From assembly GCA_036500225.1 (NCBI GenBank), contig DASYCJ010000020.1, positions 7,090 to 71,089 of the forward strand: a stretch of 64,000 nt of DNA, written 5' to 3'. The translations under genes were made by a program, and so were the position numbers. Positions 9,035-18,028 of the stretch are shown here, piece by piece; position 1 is the first letter of the stretch, and each line of letters starts with the position of its first letter. Origin of the DNA: DASUBN01 sp036500225 (GTDB lineage: Bacteria > Pseudomonadota > Gammaproteobacteria > Natronospirales > REEB76). The notes below the pieces were generated by a model. That model saw nothing but the letters and a program-made list of their open reading frames with translations. It was not told where the DNA came from and did no database searches.

Positions 9035-9496
9035 CTAAGCGCCAGGCTGGGCACAGCAGGCGCCGCCCTTCTCCACCTTGGGCTTGCCGGGACTCATCTG
9101 CACCTGTTCCTGTCGCTCGCTCTCTCCGTAAGTGGTGCTGTCGCCGAAGGTGTAGAAGCTTTCCCAGGCGATGCCTTGCGGATCGGCACTCCAGGTCTTG
9201 CTGGATTGCGCATAACAGCAGCGGGTCGCAGCCTGGTCCTGGGTCGCGACCTCCGCTTCCTTGAGGCGCTGGGCGATCTCGCCCAGTTCTTCGCGGCTCT
9301 CCGCCTGGATGCCCAAGTGATCGAGGCCCGGCTTCTTGCCGCGGGTAGAGATGGCGAAGTTCACGCGCGGATCCTCCAGCATCCACTTGGCGTAATCGCC
9401 CTTCTCCACCGCCGGTGCGACGCCGAACAGGGTGGAATAGAAACGGAGGGACTGGCTGAGATCAGCGACGGCGACGTGTACGTGCAGGCGTTTCAT
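9035..9496 (-). CDS. arsI: ArsI-like C-As lyase / CadI family VOC protein
   Basis: A 153-residue vicinal-oxygen-chelate fold dioxygenase. ArsI family members split methyl-As(III) using Fe(II). Candidate metal ligands are His5 or His7 (MKRLHVHV), His60 (GLDHLG) and Glu112 (AWESFYT); the vicinal Cys93-Cys94 pair (TRCCYA) that binds trivalent arsenic is present, as is a third CC near the end. The ATG at 9496 is preceded by AAGGAA at good spacing and lies 35 bases inside arsR. Many database entries call this family cadmium-induced protein CadI, so cadmium or arsenic may be the natural trigger. Confidence 0.88.
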   Translation of the reverse strand: MKRLHVHVAVADLSQSLRFYSTLFGVAPAVEKGDYAKWMLEDPRVNFAISTRGKKPGLDHLGIQAESREELGEIAQRLKEAEVATQDQAATRCCYAQSSKTWSADPQGIAWESFYTFGDSTTYGESERQEQVQMSPGKPKVEKGGACCAQPGA

Positions 9497-9836
9497 GAAC
9501 TGGTTCCTTCTTGGCAGTCTTGGCGGTGGGTGCGCAGGCGACGCCGCAGTCGGCGCCTTGGCAGCAATTCTCTGAGAGATAGCCGATGAGATCATTCATG
9601 GCGCCGTAATCCGCGGCTTGATAGAGGGTGCGGCCGTCGCGGCGTTCAGCCACCAGCCCGGCATAGCGCAGGGCGGTCAGATGGAAGGAGAGCGTGGCCG
9701 GCGCCAGATCGAGCTTCTCCCCGATGGCGCCGACAGCCAGTCCTTCCGGACCTGCCTGCACCAGCAGGCGGTAGATGGCGAGGCGGCTCTCATGGGCCAG
9801 GGCCCCTAGGGCGCGGATAGTAGTCTTTGATTCCAT
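9462..9836 (-). CDS. arsR: ArsR-family arsenic-responsive repressor
   Basis: A 124-residue winged-helix repressor. The recognition helix region reads LDLAPATLSFHLTAL; the wing is ERRDGRTLYQA. Instead of the CxC motif in the DNA-binding helix, cysteines cluster at the C-terminus (Cys91, Cys92, Cys97, Cys101), like the Acidithiobacillus ferrooxidans ArsR that binds As(III) with a C-terminal CC and a nearby Cys. It should repress itself and arsI-arsC-aquaporin downstream. The last residues are a basic tail overlapping arsI. The start codon lies about 7 bases from the -10 box, so the transcript may be leaderless. Confidence 0.93.
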   Translation of the reverse strand: MESKTTIRALGALAHESRLAIYRLLVQAGPEGLAVGAIGEKLDLAPATLSFHLTALRYAGLVAERRDGRTLYQAADYGAMNDLIGYLSENCCQGADCGVACAPTAKTAKKEPVHETPARTRRRR

Positions 9837-9871
9837 ATTTCCAATATTATCGAAATAAGGACTGAAGTCAA
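9836..9871 (-). promoter_or_regulatory. arsR promoter with overlapping inverted-repeat operator
   Basis: Reading on the minus strand: -35 TTGACT (9866-9871), 16-base spacer, -10 TAATAT (9844-9849). An inverted repeat TATTTC-N10-GAAATA (9836-9857) covers the -10 and reaches the first base of the start codon, so a bound repressor would block RNA polymerase. The expected transcription start is within one or two bases of the ATG, and no Shine-Dalgarno sequence is available. Confidence 0.7.
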
Positions 9872-9895
9872 GCCGCTATGGACGCGGTGCCGGAT

Positions 9896-10342
9896 TCACT
9901 CGGCGAGGATCTTGGCCATGAAACAGGAGGAACTGGGGCAGAGGCTCGCGAACTGCTCGGTACCAGCGATGCCAGCGGGAGCCTGTTCACGGTATACCTT
10001 GAGGTAGCCGAGACCGGCGAAAAAAGCTTCTGCGGTGGTGGTGAGGAGATAGAGTTCTCGCACCCCCGCTTCCCGGGCGTGCTCTTCGATGGCTGCCACC
10101 AGATCCTTACCGAGGCCCATGCCACGGTGCGCTTCGTCCACGGCGACGGAACGCAGCAGGCCCGCCTCGCCCAACACTTCGAGACCCGCAGCCCCGACGA
10201 TGCCGTGATCGATACGGGCCACCAGGAAATGTTCCAGCATCTCGGGGGTGATGTCTTCACCGGAGAGATCAGCGGCTTGCAACAACAGGCTCAGAGCCAC
10301 CTCATCCCGGTGTTCGTAGATCGAGATCGCAGGCTTACTCAT
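9896..10342 (-). CDS. arsN2: Arsenic-cluster GNAT N-acetyltransferase (ArsN2-like)
   Basis: A 148-residue GNAT acetyltransferase. Acetyl-CoA binding motif RGMGLGKDLV is visible, and the C-terminal ATEQFASLCP-type ending (here GTEQFASLCPSSSC) is a hallmark of the ArsN2 group found in ars operons. Some ArsN proteins acetylate arsenic-containing glutamate analogues; the ArsN2 substrate is unsettled. ATG at 10342 is chosen because GGAG lies 5 bases upstream; an upstream in-frame ATG 18 bases away has none. It precedes arsR by 59 bases on the same strand and may be read from its own or the lhr promoter. Confidence 0.85.
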   Translation of the reverse strand: MSKPAISIYEHRDEVALSLLLQAADLSGEDITPEMLEHFLVARIDHGIVGAAGLEVLGEAGLLRSVAVDEAHRGMGLGKDLVAAIEEHAREAGVRELYLLTTTAEAFFAGLGYLKVYREQAPAGIAGTEQFASLCPSSSCFMAKILAE

Positions 10343-10392
10343 CGAGACTCCGGCATGCAAGATCGGCTACAAAGCGGGTACAAGCTTTTGAT

Positions 10393-13300
10393 TCACTGGA
10401 TACTGTGGGGAGGCAGATGCCGGCGCAGCAGGGAGCTGCGCAGTTCCCACTCCTGCTCTGGTGAGACTTCACCTATGAACTTCACTTCCTCCGCCACCTG
10501 CACCGCCACGGGCTCGCCGTCCCGGTACAGAACGCGGTTCTCGCCGACGATGGGCACCCGCTGGCCTGGGGTGATGATGCCGACGAGGTTCAGGGCATCC
10601 GCCGCGGACACGGACACGAGTTCGCCGAACTTATCGCGACGGCGTACTTCACGCAGGGCGCCCACCGCTTCCGGCAGGGCAAACTGCTCGCCGGCGAAAC
10701 CATCCACGAAGCGCCCGCCCCGCACCTCACCACGAGCCTCGAGCCTTCTATATATATAGAGCAGGTCGCGCCAGGGTGGCAGCGCACTCTCCCGCTCCAG
10801 GACCTTGCGGAACACCACGCCATAACGGCGCAGCAGCACATCCGCCAGATGAGTCAGGGCCGCCGCATCCGTGGAGGTCTCGCCGCCCTGCACCGCCTGA
10901 CGCGGCACCAACGCCCAGCGGCCCGCCTCATCCACGCCCGGCGCCGCACCGCGGCGCATGCGATAGCGCGTGGAGCGGGTGAGCATGGGCCGCTTGCTGG
11001 CGGGGGTGATGAGTGCGCGCAGGCCCGCATAGGTGTCTGCCGCCGTGAGGCCCCAGGCCGTGAGTTCGGCGAGGGCCTGCTCCAACTGGGCATGCAGTAA
11101 TCCGGTGAGCCGGATCAGATCCGAGAAGAACAGCGCGCCGTTGGCCCGCAGCACGTCATGCACCGTGCGGGCGCCATGGCTGAGATTGATCGCACTCGCA
11201 TCCGGCATCTCCGCCAGTGCGCGCCAATGGTTGAGGGCGTCACGCTCCACGAAGGCGATGGGCGTGCCCCGCACGGGGCCGGCCCGGCGTTCGTCATCCG
11301 TGGCACGGGGCGGCACCAGGCGCATCCAGGCCACGCTGCCACCGGCGCAGAGCTGATCCAGCATGTAGGGCGCGTAATCCAGCACTCGCGCCGGCAGGAT
11401 GTCCTGCTCCCAGGCGAACGCCGGAGCTGAGAAACCGGAAAGCTGTTCCAGAGCGGCGGCGAGTGCTGCCTGACCTTCACTGCGCTCGGCACCCACGCCA
11501 TGCCAATCGAAGAGGAAGCGCATGTAGTCCGCCGGCATGACCGGCTCGATCTCGCTCCTCAGGCGCTTCAGGGTGTAACGGTGGATGCGGGCCAAGAGGC
11601 GCCTTTCGACCCATTCGGTGTCCATGACGCCGGCCGTATATTTGCCGCGCATGACGCCGCCCTCGGCTTCGAGAGCAAGCAGCGCAGTCTCGATCTCGGT
11701 ACGGGCGAGCCCCAGCATATCCGCGAGAGCCTGTGCCATGATGGGGCCTGAGCCTTCCAGGCGGCTGCGGATCAATTCCCGCAGTGCATCTTCCCGGGCC
11801 GGCGGTGTATCGCCATTCAGGAGCTGCAAGACAGGTTCGAGGGCCGCATCCGGGAAAGCGGCCAGGAATTCATGCAGGCGTTCCGCCGCGACCCAAAGCA
11901 CCTGCCCCGTGGCCAGGGTGGCAGACGTGGCACGGTTCGCATCCTTCAAGATCTGGAACAGATTGCTCCAACCGAAATCCAGGGCATCGCCGGTATTGCC
12001 GCGCTCGCCTTCTTCTTTAGTCAAGAAGCCCAGCACCACCAGGGCATCGTGTAACTCGTCTGCGTCCCGAGCCGTGGGCCAGACTTCTTCCCGCACTCGG
12101 ACGATGGCTTCCGGATCGAGAGAGGTAAGTGAACCGGCTTCTTCGAGGCTCATGACGCCGCGGGATTGCACCGCCAGAGTGCGACGCTCCTCGGCGGGTG
12201 CGTCGTCCAGGAAGGCGTAGGGCCGCGCACCGAGGATCTCTTGCGCAAGAGGCGAAGGCGAAGACAGGTCCCGGGCGACGACTTTGAGATCACCGCTTTG
12301 CAGGCGCTCCAAGAGACGGATGAACCCGTCCGAGTCCATGACCTCGTGCAGGCAATCCTTCAAGGTCTGGTGTACCAGAGGATGGTCCGGCACCTCGCGG
12401 GCACCCGCCAGGTTCTCGGCGCAGGCCAATTGATCCGGGAATATCACCGCCACTAGGTCTTCCGCATCGGCCCGCTGGAAAGCCGGCGGATTGCGATGGC
12501 CGTTGCGGTTGCGCCGCACGGCGAGGGCCGTGGTAGCCACCCAACGCCAACGGGTGCCGAACATGGGCGCGGCGAGCACCGCCTGCACCAGGATGTCCAT
12601 GGCGGTATTGGGGTGCAGGTACTTGGCGGGTTCCTCCAGCGGGAAGCTGTGGGTCGCGCCCAAGGAAAGCACCAGTGTGTCTTCCAGAGCCGCCGCCTGC
12701 AGCTCAAAGTTGAACTTGCGGCAGAAGCGCTTGCGCAGGGACAAGCCCCAGGCGCGATTGATGCGCGCGCCGAAAGGAGAATGGATCACGAAGTGCTGGT
12801 TCCCCGTCTCGTCGAAGAAACGCTCGAACACCACCCTGTCTTGTGTGGGCAGCGTGCCGAGGGCCGCTTTCGCAGCGGCAAGGTACTCTGCCAGTTGCTG
12901 GGCTGCTGCTTGCTCGATGCCGCACTCGGACTTGAGCCAGGCGATCAGATCCACGCCTTCGCCGAGCTTCTGGTCCGCCTCCGCTCGCAGGCGCGAGACG
13001 GACTTGGACAACTCATCGCTGCGGGCCGGTGCTTCGCCGAACCAGAACGGAATGTTGGGCGGCTGGCCCCTGGCGTCTTCGACGAGCACCCTGCCCGTCT
13101 CGACCTTGAGGATGCGGTAGCTGGTATTGCCCAGCTGGAAAATGTCGCCGGGGATGCTCTCGAAGGAGAAGTCCTCGTTCAGGCTGCCGATGCGCAGACC
13201 TGAAGGGCTGAGGATCACGTCGTAATCGAACTGGTCCGGGATGGCGCCCCCATTGGTCACGGCGATCAACTTGGCACCACGCCGGCCGCGCAGTTTCTTG

Positions 13301-14715
13301 TTCACTTGATCACGGTGGATATGGGCGCTACGCCGGCCGCGGCGAGTCGAGAACCCTTCCGCCAGCATCTCCACCACTTCGGTGTAGTCCTTCTCGCTCA
13401 TGGCCTGGTAAGGCCAGGCGTGGCGGAAGGTTTCATAGAGCTTGGGTTCGTCCCATTCCTGACAGGCCACTTCGCCCACGATCTGTTGGGCCAGCACATC
13501 CAGAGGGGCATCCAATACTTTCAACGTATCAAGTTCACCGCGCTTCACGGCAGCGAGCAAGGCAGTGCAATCCACGAGGTCGTCCCGGGTCAGCGGGAAC
13601 AGTCTGCCCTCCGGCAAGGCACCGACGCCGTGACCGGAGCGGCCCACCCGCTGCAGGAAAGTGCTGATGCCCCTGGGCGAACCCAGCTGGCAGACCAGAT
13701 CCACATCGCCGATGTCGATACCCAGTTCGAGAGATGCCGTGGCCACCAGGGCCTTCAACTCGCCCCGCTTCAGGCGCTGCTCTGCATCGAGGCGATGGGC
13801 CCGGGCCAAGGAGCCGTGATGGGAGGTGACGTATTCCTCGCCGATGCGTTCGGCGAGATGTCGTGCCACCCGCTCCGCTTGGCGGCGGTTGTTGGCGAAT
13901 ATCAGCGTAGTGCGATGGGTAGCGGTGAGTTCCGCCAGGCGATCGTAGAGTTCGGTCCAGACTTCGTTGGACATGACCGGGCTCAGGGGCGAGCGCGGCA
14001 TCTCGAGGTGCAGACTACGATCGCGGATGTGGCCCGTGTCCACGATGGTGCAGGCTTCGCCTGCGCCCGTGAGGAAACGCGCCACTTCTTCGATGGGTTT
14101 CTGGGTGGCTGAGAGACCGATGCGCACCGGCGGCTTGGGCGTGAGGGCCGCCAGGCGTTCCAGAGACAGAGCCAGGTGCGCGCCGCGCTTGTTGCCGGCG
14201 AGTGCGTGGATCTCATCCACGATCACGGTGCGCACGGTGGAGAGCAGCTTGCGGCCCGAGTCCGAAGTCAAAAGGATGTAGAGGGATTCCGGCGTGGTGA
14301 CCACGATATGCGGCGGCTCACGGCGCATGCGGTCCCGCTCGGACTGCGGGGTATCGCCGGTGCGCACCCAGGCCTTGATCTCCACATCGGGGAGGCCCTG
14401 GGCGAAGAGTTCATTGCGGATGCCTTCCAGCGGCGCTTGCAGGTTCTTCTGCACGTCGTTGGAGAGCGCCTTGAGGGGCGATATATAGAGGACGTGACAC
14501 TGGTTCTCGAGACCGCGCTCCAGGCCTTCCCGGACAAGATCATCTATGGCCGAGAGGAAGGCCGCGAGAGTCTTGCCGGAACCGGTGGGCGCGGCGATGA
14601 GCGTGTGTTGGCCGGCGCCGATTGCGGGCCACGCCTTGACCTGAGCGCCGGTAGGCTCAGGGAAGGTCTGGCGGAACCAGGCGGCGGTGGCTGGGTGGAA
14701 GCGTTCGAGTGACAT
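10393..14715 (-). CDS. lhr: Large ATP-dependent helicase Lhr
   Basis: A 1440-residue superfamily 2 helicase, close to full-length bacterial Lhr (E. coli 1538). Walker A APTGSGKT at residues 42-49, TPESL at 141-145, DEIH box at 167-170, SATQ near 204, and motif VI QRVGRSGHG follow in order, then the Lhr winged-helix and the long C-terminal domain typical of bacterial Lhr. The family is a 3'-5' DNA-translocating helicase tied to DNA repair. Three gene-length open frames on the opposite strand are compositional shadows. One stretch (near 10742-10758) uses the rare run TAT ATA TAT AGA AGG. Confidence 0.97.
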   Translation of the reverse strand: MSLERFHPATAAWFRQTFPEPTGAQVKAWPAIGAGQHTLIAAPTGSGKTLAAFLSAIDDLVREGLERGLENQCHVLYISPLKALSNDVQKNLQAPLEGIRNELFAQGLPDVEIKAWVRTGDTPQSERDRMRREPPHIVVTTPESLYILLTSDSGRKLLSTVRTVIVDEIHALAGNKRGAHLALSLERLAALTPKPPVRIGLSATQKPIEEVARFLTGAGEACTIVDTGHIRDRSLHLEMPRSPLSPVMSNEVWTELYDRLAELTATHRTTLIFANNRRQAERVARHLAERIGEEYVTSHHGSLARAHRLDAEQRLKRGELKALVATASLELGIDIGDVDLVCQLGSPRGISTFLQRVGRSGHGVGALPEGRLFPLTRDDLVDCTALLAAVKRGELDTLKVLDAPLDVLAQQIVGEVACQEWDEPKLYETFRHAWPYQAMSEKDYTEVVEMLAEGFSTRRGRRSAHIHRDQVNKKLRGRRGAKLIAVTNGGAIPDQFDYDVILSPSGLRIGSLNEDFSFESIPGDIFQLGNTSYRILKVETGRVLVEDARGQPPNIPFWFGEAPARSDELSKSVSRLRAEADQKLGEGVDLIAWLKSECGIEQAAAQQLAEYLAAAKAALGTLPTQDRVVFERFFDETGNQHFVIHSPFGARINRAWGLSLRKRFCRKFNFELQAAALEDTLVLSLGATHSFPLEEPAKYLHPNTAMDILVQAVLAAPMFGTRWRWVATTALAVRRNRNGHRNPPAFQRADAEDLVAVIFPDQLACAENLAGAREVPDHPLVHQTLKDCLHEVMDSDGFIRLLERLQSGDLKVVARDLSSPSPLAQEILGARPYAFLDDAPAEERRTLAVQSRGVMSLEEAGSLTSLDPEAIVRVREEVWPTARDADELHDALVVLGFLTKEEGERGNTGDALDFGWSNLFQILKDANRATSATLATGQVLWVAAERLHEFLAAFPDAALEPVLQLLNGDTPPAREDALRELIRSRLEGSGPIMAQALADMLGLARTEIETALLALEAEGGVMRGKYTAGVMDTEWVERRLLARIHRYTLKRLRSEIEPVMPADYMRFLFDWHGVGAERSEGQAALAAALEQLSGFSAPAFAWEQDILPARVLDYAPYMLDQLCAGGSVAWMRLVPPRATDDERRAGPVRGTPIAFVERDALNHWRALAEMPDASAINLSHGARTVHDVLRANGALFFSDLIRLTGLLHAQLEQALAELTAWGLTAADTYAGLRALITPASKRPMLTRSTRYRMRRGAAPGVDEAGRWALVPRQAVQGGETSTDAAALTHLADVLLRRYGVVFRKVLERESALPPWRDLLYIYRRLEARGEVRGGRFVDGFAGEQFALPEAVGALREVRRRDKFGELVSVSAADALNLVGIITPGQRVPIVGENRVLYRDGEPVAVQVAEEVKFIGEVSPEQEWELRSSLLRRHLPPHSIQ

Positions 14716-14736
14716 CCACCTATGATACTGCGCCCG

Positions 14737-15477
14737 TCAAGCTCCGGGATGTGTCGCGGCAGCCGACGTCGCCTGCGGCGCATACAGCACGGTTTTAAGG
14801 CACTTACGGTAGGCGTCCGAGAGCCGCACCAGGGTGGGGATGCTGAGTTTCACTCCCGGCAGGCCGCGGTTCTCGCAGGCCGCGTCGGCTCCCGCCGCCG
14901 TCACCGCGTCGCGGAAATCCTCGTCGGTGATCACGGCGTAGGCGCGGTCCAGCCAATCGTTGGTGGCGCGGTACACTTCGTTCAGGTGATCGGTGGCCAT
15001 GCTCTCGTGGGCGGTCCAGTCGCTGGCGTCCTGGTTGGCCTTGGCGTATTGGGCGTCGAGCTTGTCCTGCTCCGATTGCAGGGTAGCCGTGTCCGCGTTC
15101 AGATCGCCGGTCTTCTGGTTCAGGCTCTTGGCGTCCTTGTTGCAGTCGGCGTTATGGCTAGTGCTGTCGGCGGAATCGGCGCAATTGGACTTGATGGACT
15201 TCAGGGTCTGCTGCTGGTTCGCCGCCACTTGGTTATGGGCCGCGCTCCGCTGGTTCAGGGTGTCCTGCTGTTGCATCACCGCCTTCTGGGTGTCCTCGAT
15301 CTGTCTCTTCTGGGCCAGGAGCGCTTTCTGCACGCCCTCCCACTTGTGGCGTGTCTGCAAGAGGCTGTCCGATTCCCTGGCGAGGGTCACCACTTTCTGT
15401 TGCAGGGTATCGGGCATGACGGCGAGCACCAGACCCGGCGATACGGACAGCATGGTCAAGAGGACTAAGCGACGCAT
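14737..15477 (-). CDS. Exported coiled-coil protein of unknown function
   Basis: A 246-residue protein with a signal peptide (MRRLVLLTMLSVSPGLVLA) and a long glutamine/lysine-rich coiled coil from about residue 22 to 160 (for example QKRQIEDTQKAVMQQQD). Four cysteines (about residues 97, 109, 202, 219) could form disulfides. I recognise no domain. GGGAG lies 7 bases upstream of the ATG. It follows the next membrane gene by 18 bases and is probably co-transcribed with it. Confidence 0.75.
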   Translation of the reverse strand: MRRLVLLTMLSVSPGLVLAVMPDTLQQKVVTLARESDSLLQTRHKWEGVQKALLAQKRQIEDTQKAVMQQQDTLNQRSAAHNQVAANQQQTLKSIKSNCADSADSTSHNADCNKDAKSLNQKTGDLNADTATLQSEQDKLDAQYAKANQDASDWTAHESMATDHLNEVYRATNDWLDRAYAVITDEDFRDAVTAAGADAACENRGLPGVKLSIPTLVRLSDAYRKCLKTVLYAPQATSAAATHPGA

Positions 15478-15495
15478 ACACGGACTCCCGATACT

Positions 15496-16800
15496 TTAGG
15501 CCTTCTTCTGCATGGCCTGCAGGGCTTTATACAGTGCCTGGATACGCGGCGCCCAGGGATGGTTGCCGCGGGACTGCAGCGGCGTGAGCAAGGCCAGGGC
15601 CACCCCGTCCTGCTTCTGTGCCACCAGGGCCTGGGCTTTCAGGAATTGCAGGCTCACCGCATCATCCCCCTGGGGAGCTCGCGCATGCACCGCGGCACCC
15701 AGGGCCGTGAAGAACTTCAGATGCTTATCCTTCAAGGCCTGCTCCGCCAGCAGCCCCACTGCGCCGGGGGTATCCGGCAGGAAAGCCTTGTCCAGATCCA
15801 GGCATTGCTCGCATATCTCTAGAGCCCGGGCCACGCGCTTCTGCAGCAGCAGCAGGCGGATCAGGCGCTGGGCTTGCACCATGGAGAGTGCGTCCTGATG
15901 CCGCAGGCGCAGGGCCTCGAATAGTTCTTCGTGGAAGGCCCGCGGGTTGGCGAGCTCGGCACCGTCATCTGACAGCAGCACGTCCCGGGCGGCCTTGGTC
16001 TCCCGCGCCTCCAAGTGCCGGTCCACCTCCGCCATCACTTCCGCCACGCGCATGGCCTGGGTCGCTTCGGCGCGGGTCTCGTCGGTCGGCTTCTCCACTT
16101 GCACGGCGATATCCAATTGATCTGCGTGGTGATAGGCCACGTAGCCCACCATATGGCAGACGAAGATCAACCCATAGATCAGCAGGATGTCGCTGGAGAG
16201 GGCGGAGACGCGACCCGAGAGGGCTATGCCTAAGAAACCCACCACCGCCAGCACCGTGGCAGCGAAGAAATACGCGAGTCCCGTGTGCCACATGAACTTG
16301 AGCATGAGCAAAGGGTTCAGCACCGAGAGGGCGTCCGGCTGAAGCGCTAGGGACGCGAGGAACGCTGGCAGGCAATACACGCCGAGTGCGAACAAGAAGA
16401 TGCCGAGACCCTTCTGGTCCGCATGGTAGGCCGAGAGCACCAGCAGGACGAAAGCGCCGAGATAACCTACCAGCATGGCGAGCCTGAGCTTGTCGCCCTG
16501 AAACATCACCTCGCTGCCCATGGGCGGCGGGATCGCGTGGCCCACAGCGCTGCGCTGCACCACGTCCATGAAGTAGTAGCCCATCCAACCGAAGATGATG
16601 CCGGCGGCGGGTATGCCCCAGACACCCGCGTAACCGATGATCCAGAGCGCTATACCTAAGGTGATGGTCACCATCAGGCCATAGCCACGCACGGGATACG
16701 CCAAGAGCCGCGGCAGATACAGCAACAGCTCCGGCGTCTCCGCCATGAGCTGGTCTGCCTCCGGGTCATCTAGTCTGAAGTCGCGTGCGCTGTCGGTCAT
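15496..16800 (-). CDS. Multi-pass membrane protein with TPR-like cytoplasmic tail
   Basis: A 434-residue protein. The first 230 residues hold about six hydrophobic helices (first YGLMVTITLGIALWIIGYAG near 40-60) of the DUF4013-like type; the last 190 residues are soluble and helical with repeat-like pairs of helices (AQRLIRLLLLQKRVARALE), resembling TPR. No catalytic motif is visible. First gene of a likely two-gene unit with the exported coiled-coil protein, suggesting a shared envelope role. Confidence 0.75.
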   Translation of the reverse strand: MTDSARDFRLDDPEADQLMAETPELLLYLPRLLAYPVRGYGLMVTITLGIALWIIGYAGVWGIPAAGIIFGWMGYYFMDVVQRSAVGHAIPPPMGSEVMFQGDKLRLAMLVGYLGAFVLLVLSAYHADQKGLGIFLFALGVYCLPAFLASLALQPDALSVLNPLLMLKFMWHTGLAYFFAATVLAVVGFLGIALSGRVSALSSDILLIYGLIFVCHMVGYVAYHHADQLDIAVQVEKPTDETRAEATQAMRVAEVMAEVDRHLEARETKAARDVLLSDDGAELANPRAFHEELFEALRLRHQDALSMVQAQRLIRLLLLQKRVARALEICEQCLDLDKAFLPDTPGAVGLLAEQALKDKHLKFFTALGAAVHARAPQGDDAVSLQFLKAQALVAQKQDGVALALLTPLQSRGNHPWAPRIQALYKALQAMQKKA

Positions 16801-16833
16801 CTAGTCCAAGCCCGGTACTCCCACGCTTAGAGT

Positions 16834-17403
16834 CTACTGGCTGGCGGGCACGAAAGTGATGGCGAAGGTGACGTCCACCCCTAGGCCCACGTACTGCGGG
16901 TCATCCCATTGGCCCTTACCGATACCGTAATCCCGCCGTTCCAGGGTGGTCTTGGCATCCAGCTTGGCCTGCTTGCCGTCTTTCGAAGGAGTCCAGGTGA
17001 AAGGTACGCTGATGGCCTTGGTCACGCCCTTCAGGGTGAGCTTACCGGCGACCAGATAATGGCCCGGCGAGACCAGCTTGAAGGAATCGCTGCGGAAGCT
17101 GCCCTTGGGGTATTTGGCAGTGTCGAAGAAATCCTCGCCCTTCAGGGCCTCGTCCATCTCCGACAGACCGCTGTCCACAGAGTTGAGATCCACGTCCACT
17201 TGCAGCTTGTCCTTGCTCAGATCCTTTTCGTCCAGGCATAGCGACGCCGTGTAGGACTTGAACTCGCCAGGGAAGGGTGCGCCGCCCTGGCTCGCGACGA
17301 AGGTGAGGCTCTTGGGTGAAGGCACAGGCTTCCAGCAGCCAGCGGAAGCCGCGGCACTCCAGGTGAGTACCACGCAGGACAGCAACATGAGAGCGGTCTT
17401 CAT
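16834..17403 (-). CDS. YceI-family periplasmic protein
   Basis: A 189-residue exported lipocalin-like protein. A signal peptide (residues 1-21, ending ASAG-C) precedes the YceI domain: VDLNSVDSGLSEMDEALKGEDFF, then FDTAKYPKGSFRSDSF, LTLKGVTKAISVPF and RRDYGIG, all family features. YceI proteins bind polyisoprenoids such as ubiquinone. AAGGAG lies 5 bases upstream of the ATG, and the cytochrome b561 gene ends 9 bases upstream, a pairing seen in many proteobacteria and consistent with quinone-linked electron transfer. Confidence 0.92.
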   Translation of the reverse strand: MKTALMLLSCVVLTWSAAASAGCWKPVPSPKSLTFVASQGGAPFPGEFKSYTASLCLDEKDLSKDKLQVDVDLNSVDSGLSEMDEALKGEDFFDTAKYPKGSFRSDSFKLVSPGHYLVAGKLTLKGVTKAISVPFTWTPSKDGKQAKLDAKTTLERRDYGIGKGQWDDPQYVGLGVDVTFAITFVPASQ

Positions 17404-17412
17404 CGTGACTCC

Positions 17413-17970
17413 TTAGGGCGACATCCAAAGCGGCAACATGCGGCGCAGCACGCCGTCCTTGCGCACCAGCTCATGCCAGAACGCGGCGGCGATGTGCAGA
17501 CACACCAGTGCCAACAACAGCCACGCACCCAGGTCATGCAGGTGCTTGGTGAGGTTCGCCAGCCAGGGGTCCGCTCCCACCAGGTTCGGTAGGTTGAAGG
17601 TGAAGAACCAGCGCACCGTCAGGTTCGAGGCATTGGAAGTGAGCCAGCCCAGGATCGGTAGCACCAGCAAGAGTGTGTACAGGAGCACGTGGCTCGCGTG
17701 GGCGCCGATGCGTTCCAGGGGCTTCATGCCCGTGGGCAGTTTCGGCGCCGGCGTATACAGGCGCCATAGCAGGCGCAGGATCACTAGGGCGAACACTGTG
17801 ATGCCCACGGACTTATGGAAGGTGAGCATCTTCAGGCGCTCGATGCCCACCGGCAGATCCTTGGCGTAGATACCCACCACGAACTGGCTGAGTACCAGGA
17901 GTACGATGAGCCAATGCAGTATCTGGGCTACCGGGCCGAAACGATCAGCGCTGTTGCGTAGCGGAATAAT
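17413..17970 (-). CDS. Cytochrome b561, probable ATT start
   Basis: Four-helix di-heme b-type cytochrome of the inner membrane, expected to exchange electrons with quinone. Heme-ligand histidines are visible in QILHWLIV, FHKSVGI, AHASHVLLY and KHLHDLGAW. Homologues usually start M-PLRNSADRYG; here the codon in that place is ATT (17968-17970, followed by a second ATT), with AGAGGA about 9 bases upstream. The resulting 185 residues match the family length. The nearest normal start, ATG at 18030, would add 20 residues and overlap the divergent YceI gene start; it is the alternative. See findings. Confidence 0.85.
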   Translation of the reverse strand: MIPLRNSADRFGPVAQILHWLIVLLVLSQFVVGIYAKDLPVGIERLKMLTFHKSVGITVFALVILRLLWRLYTPAPKLPTGMKPLERIGAHASHVLLYTLLLVLPILGWLTSNASNLTVRWFFTFNLPNLVGADPWLANLTKHLHDLGAWLLLALVCLHIAAAFWHELVRKDGVLRRMLPLWMSP

Positions 17971-18028
17971 AGCGGCGCTTCCTCTGGTACTTATCAGGAC
18001 TGATGATAATGGTATTAGAAGGCAGGAC

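Noticed and set aside
9033..9386. Long N-terminal extension of ArsC
   Set aside because: It would lie wholly within arsI in another frame; homology starts at the GTG 9032.
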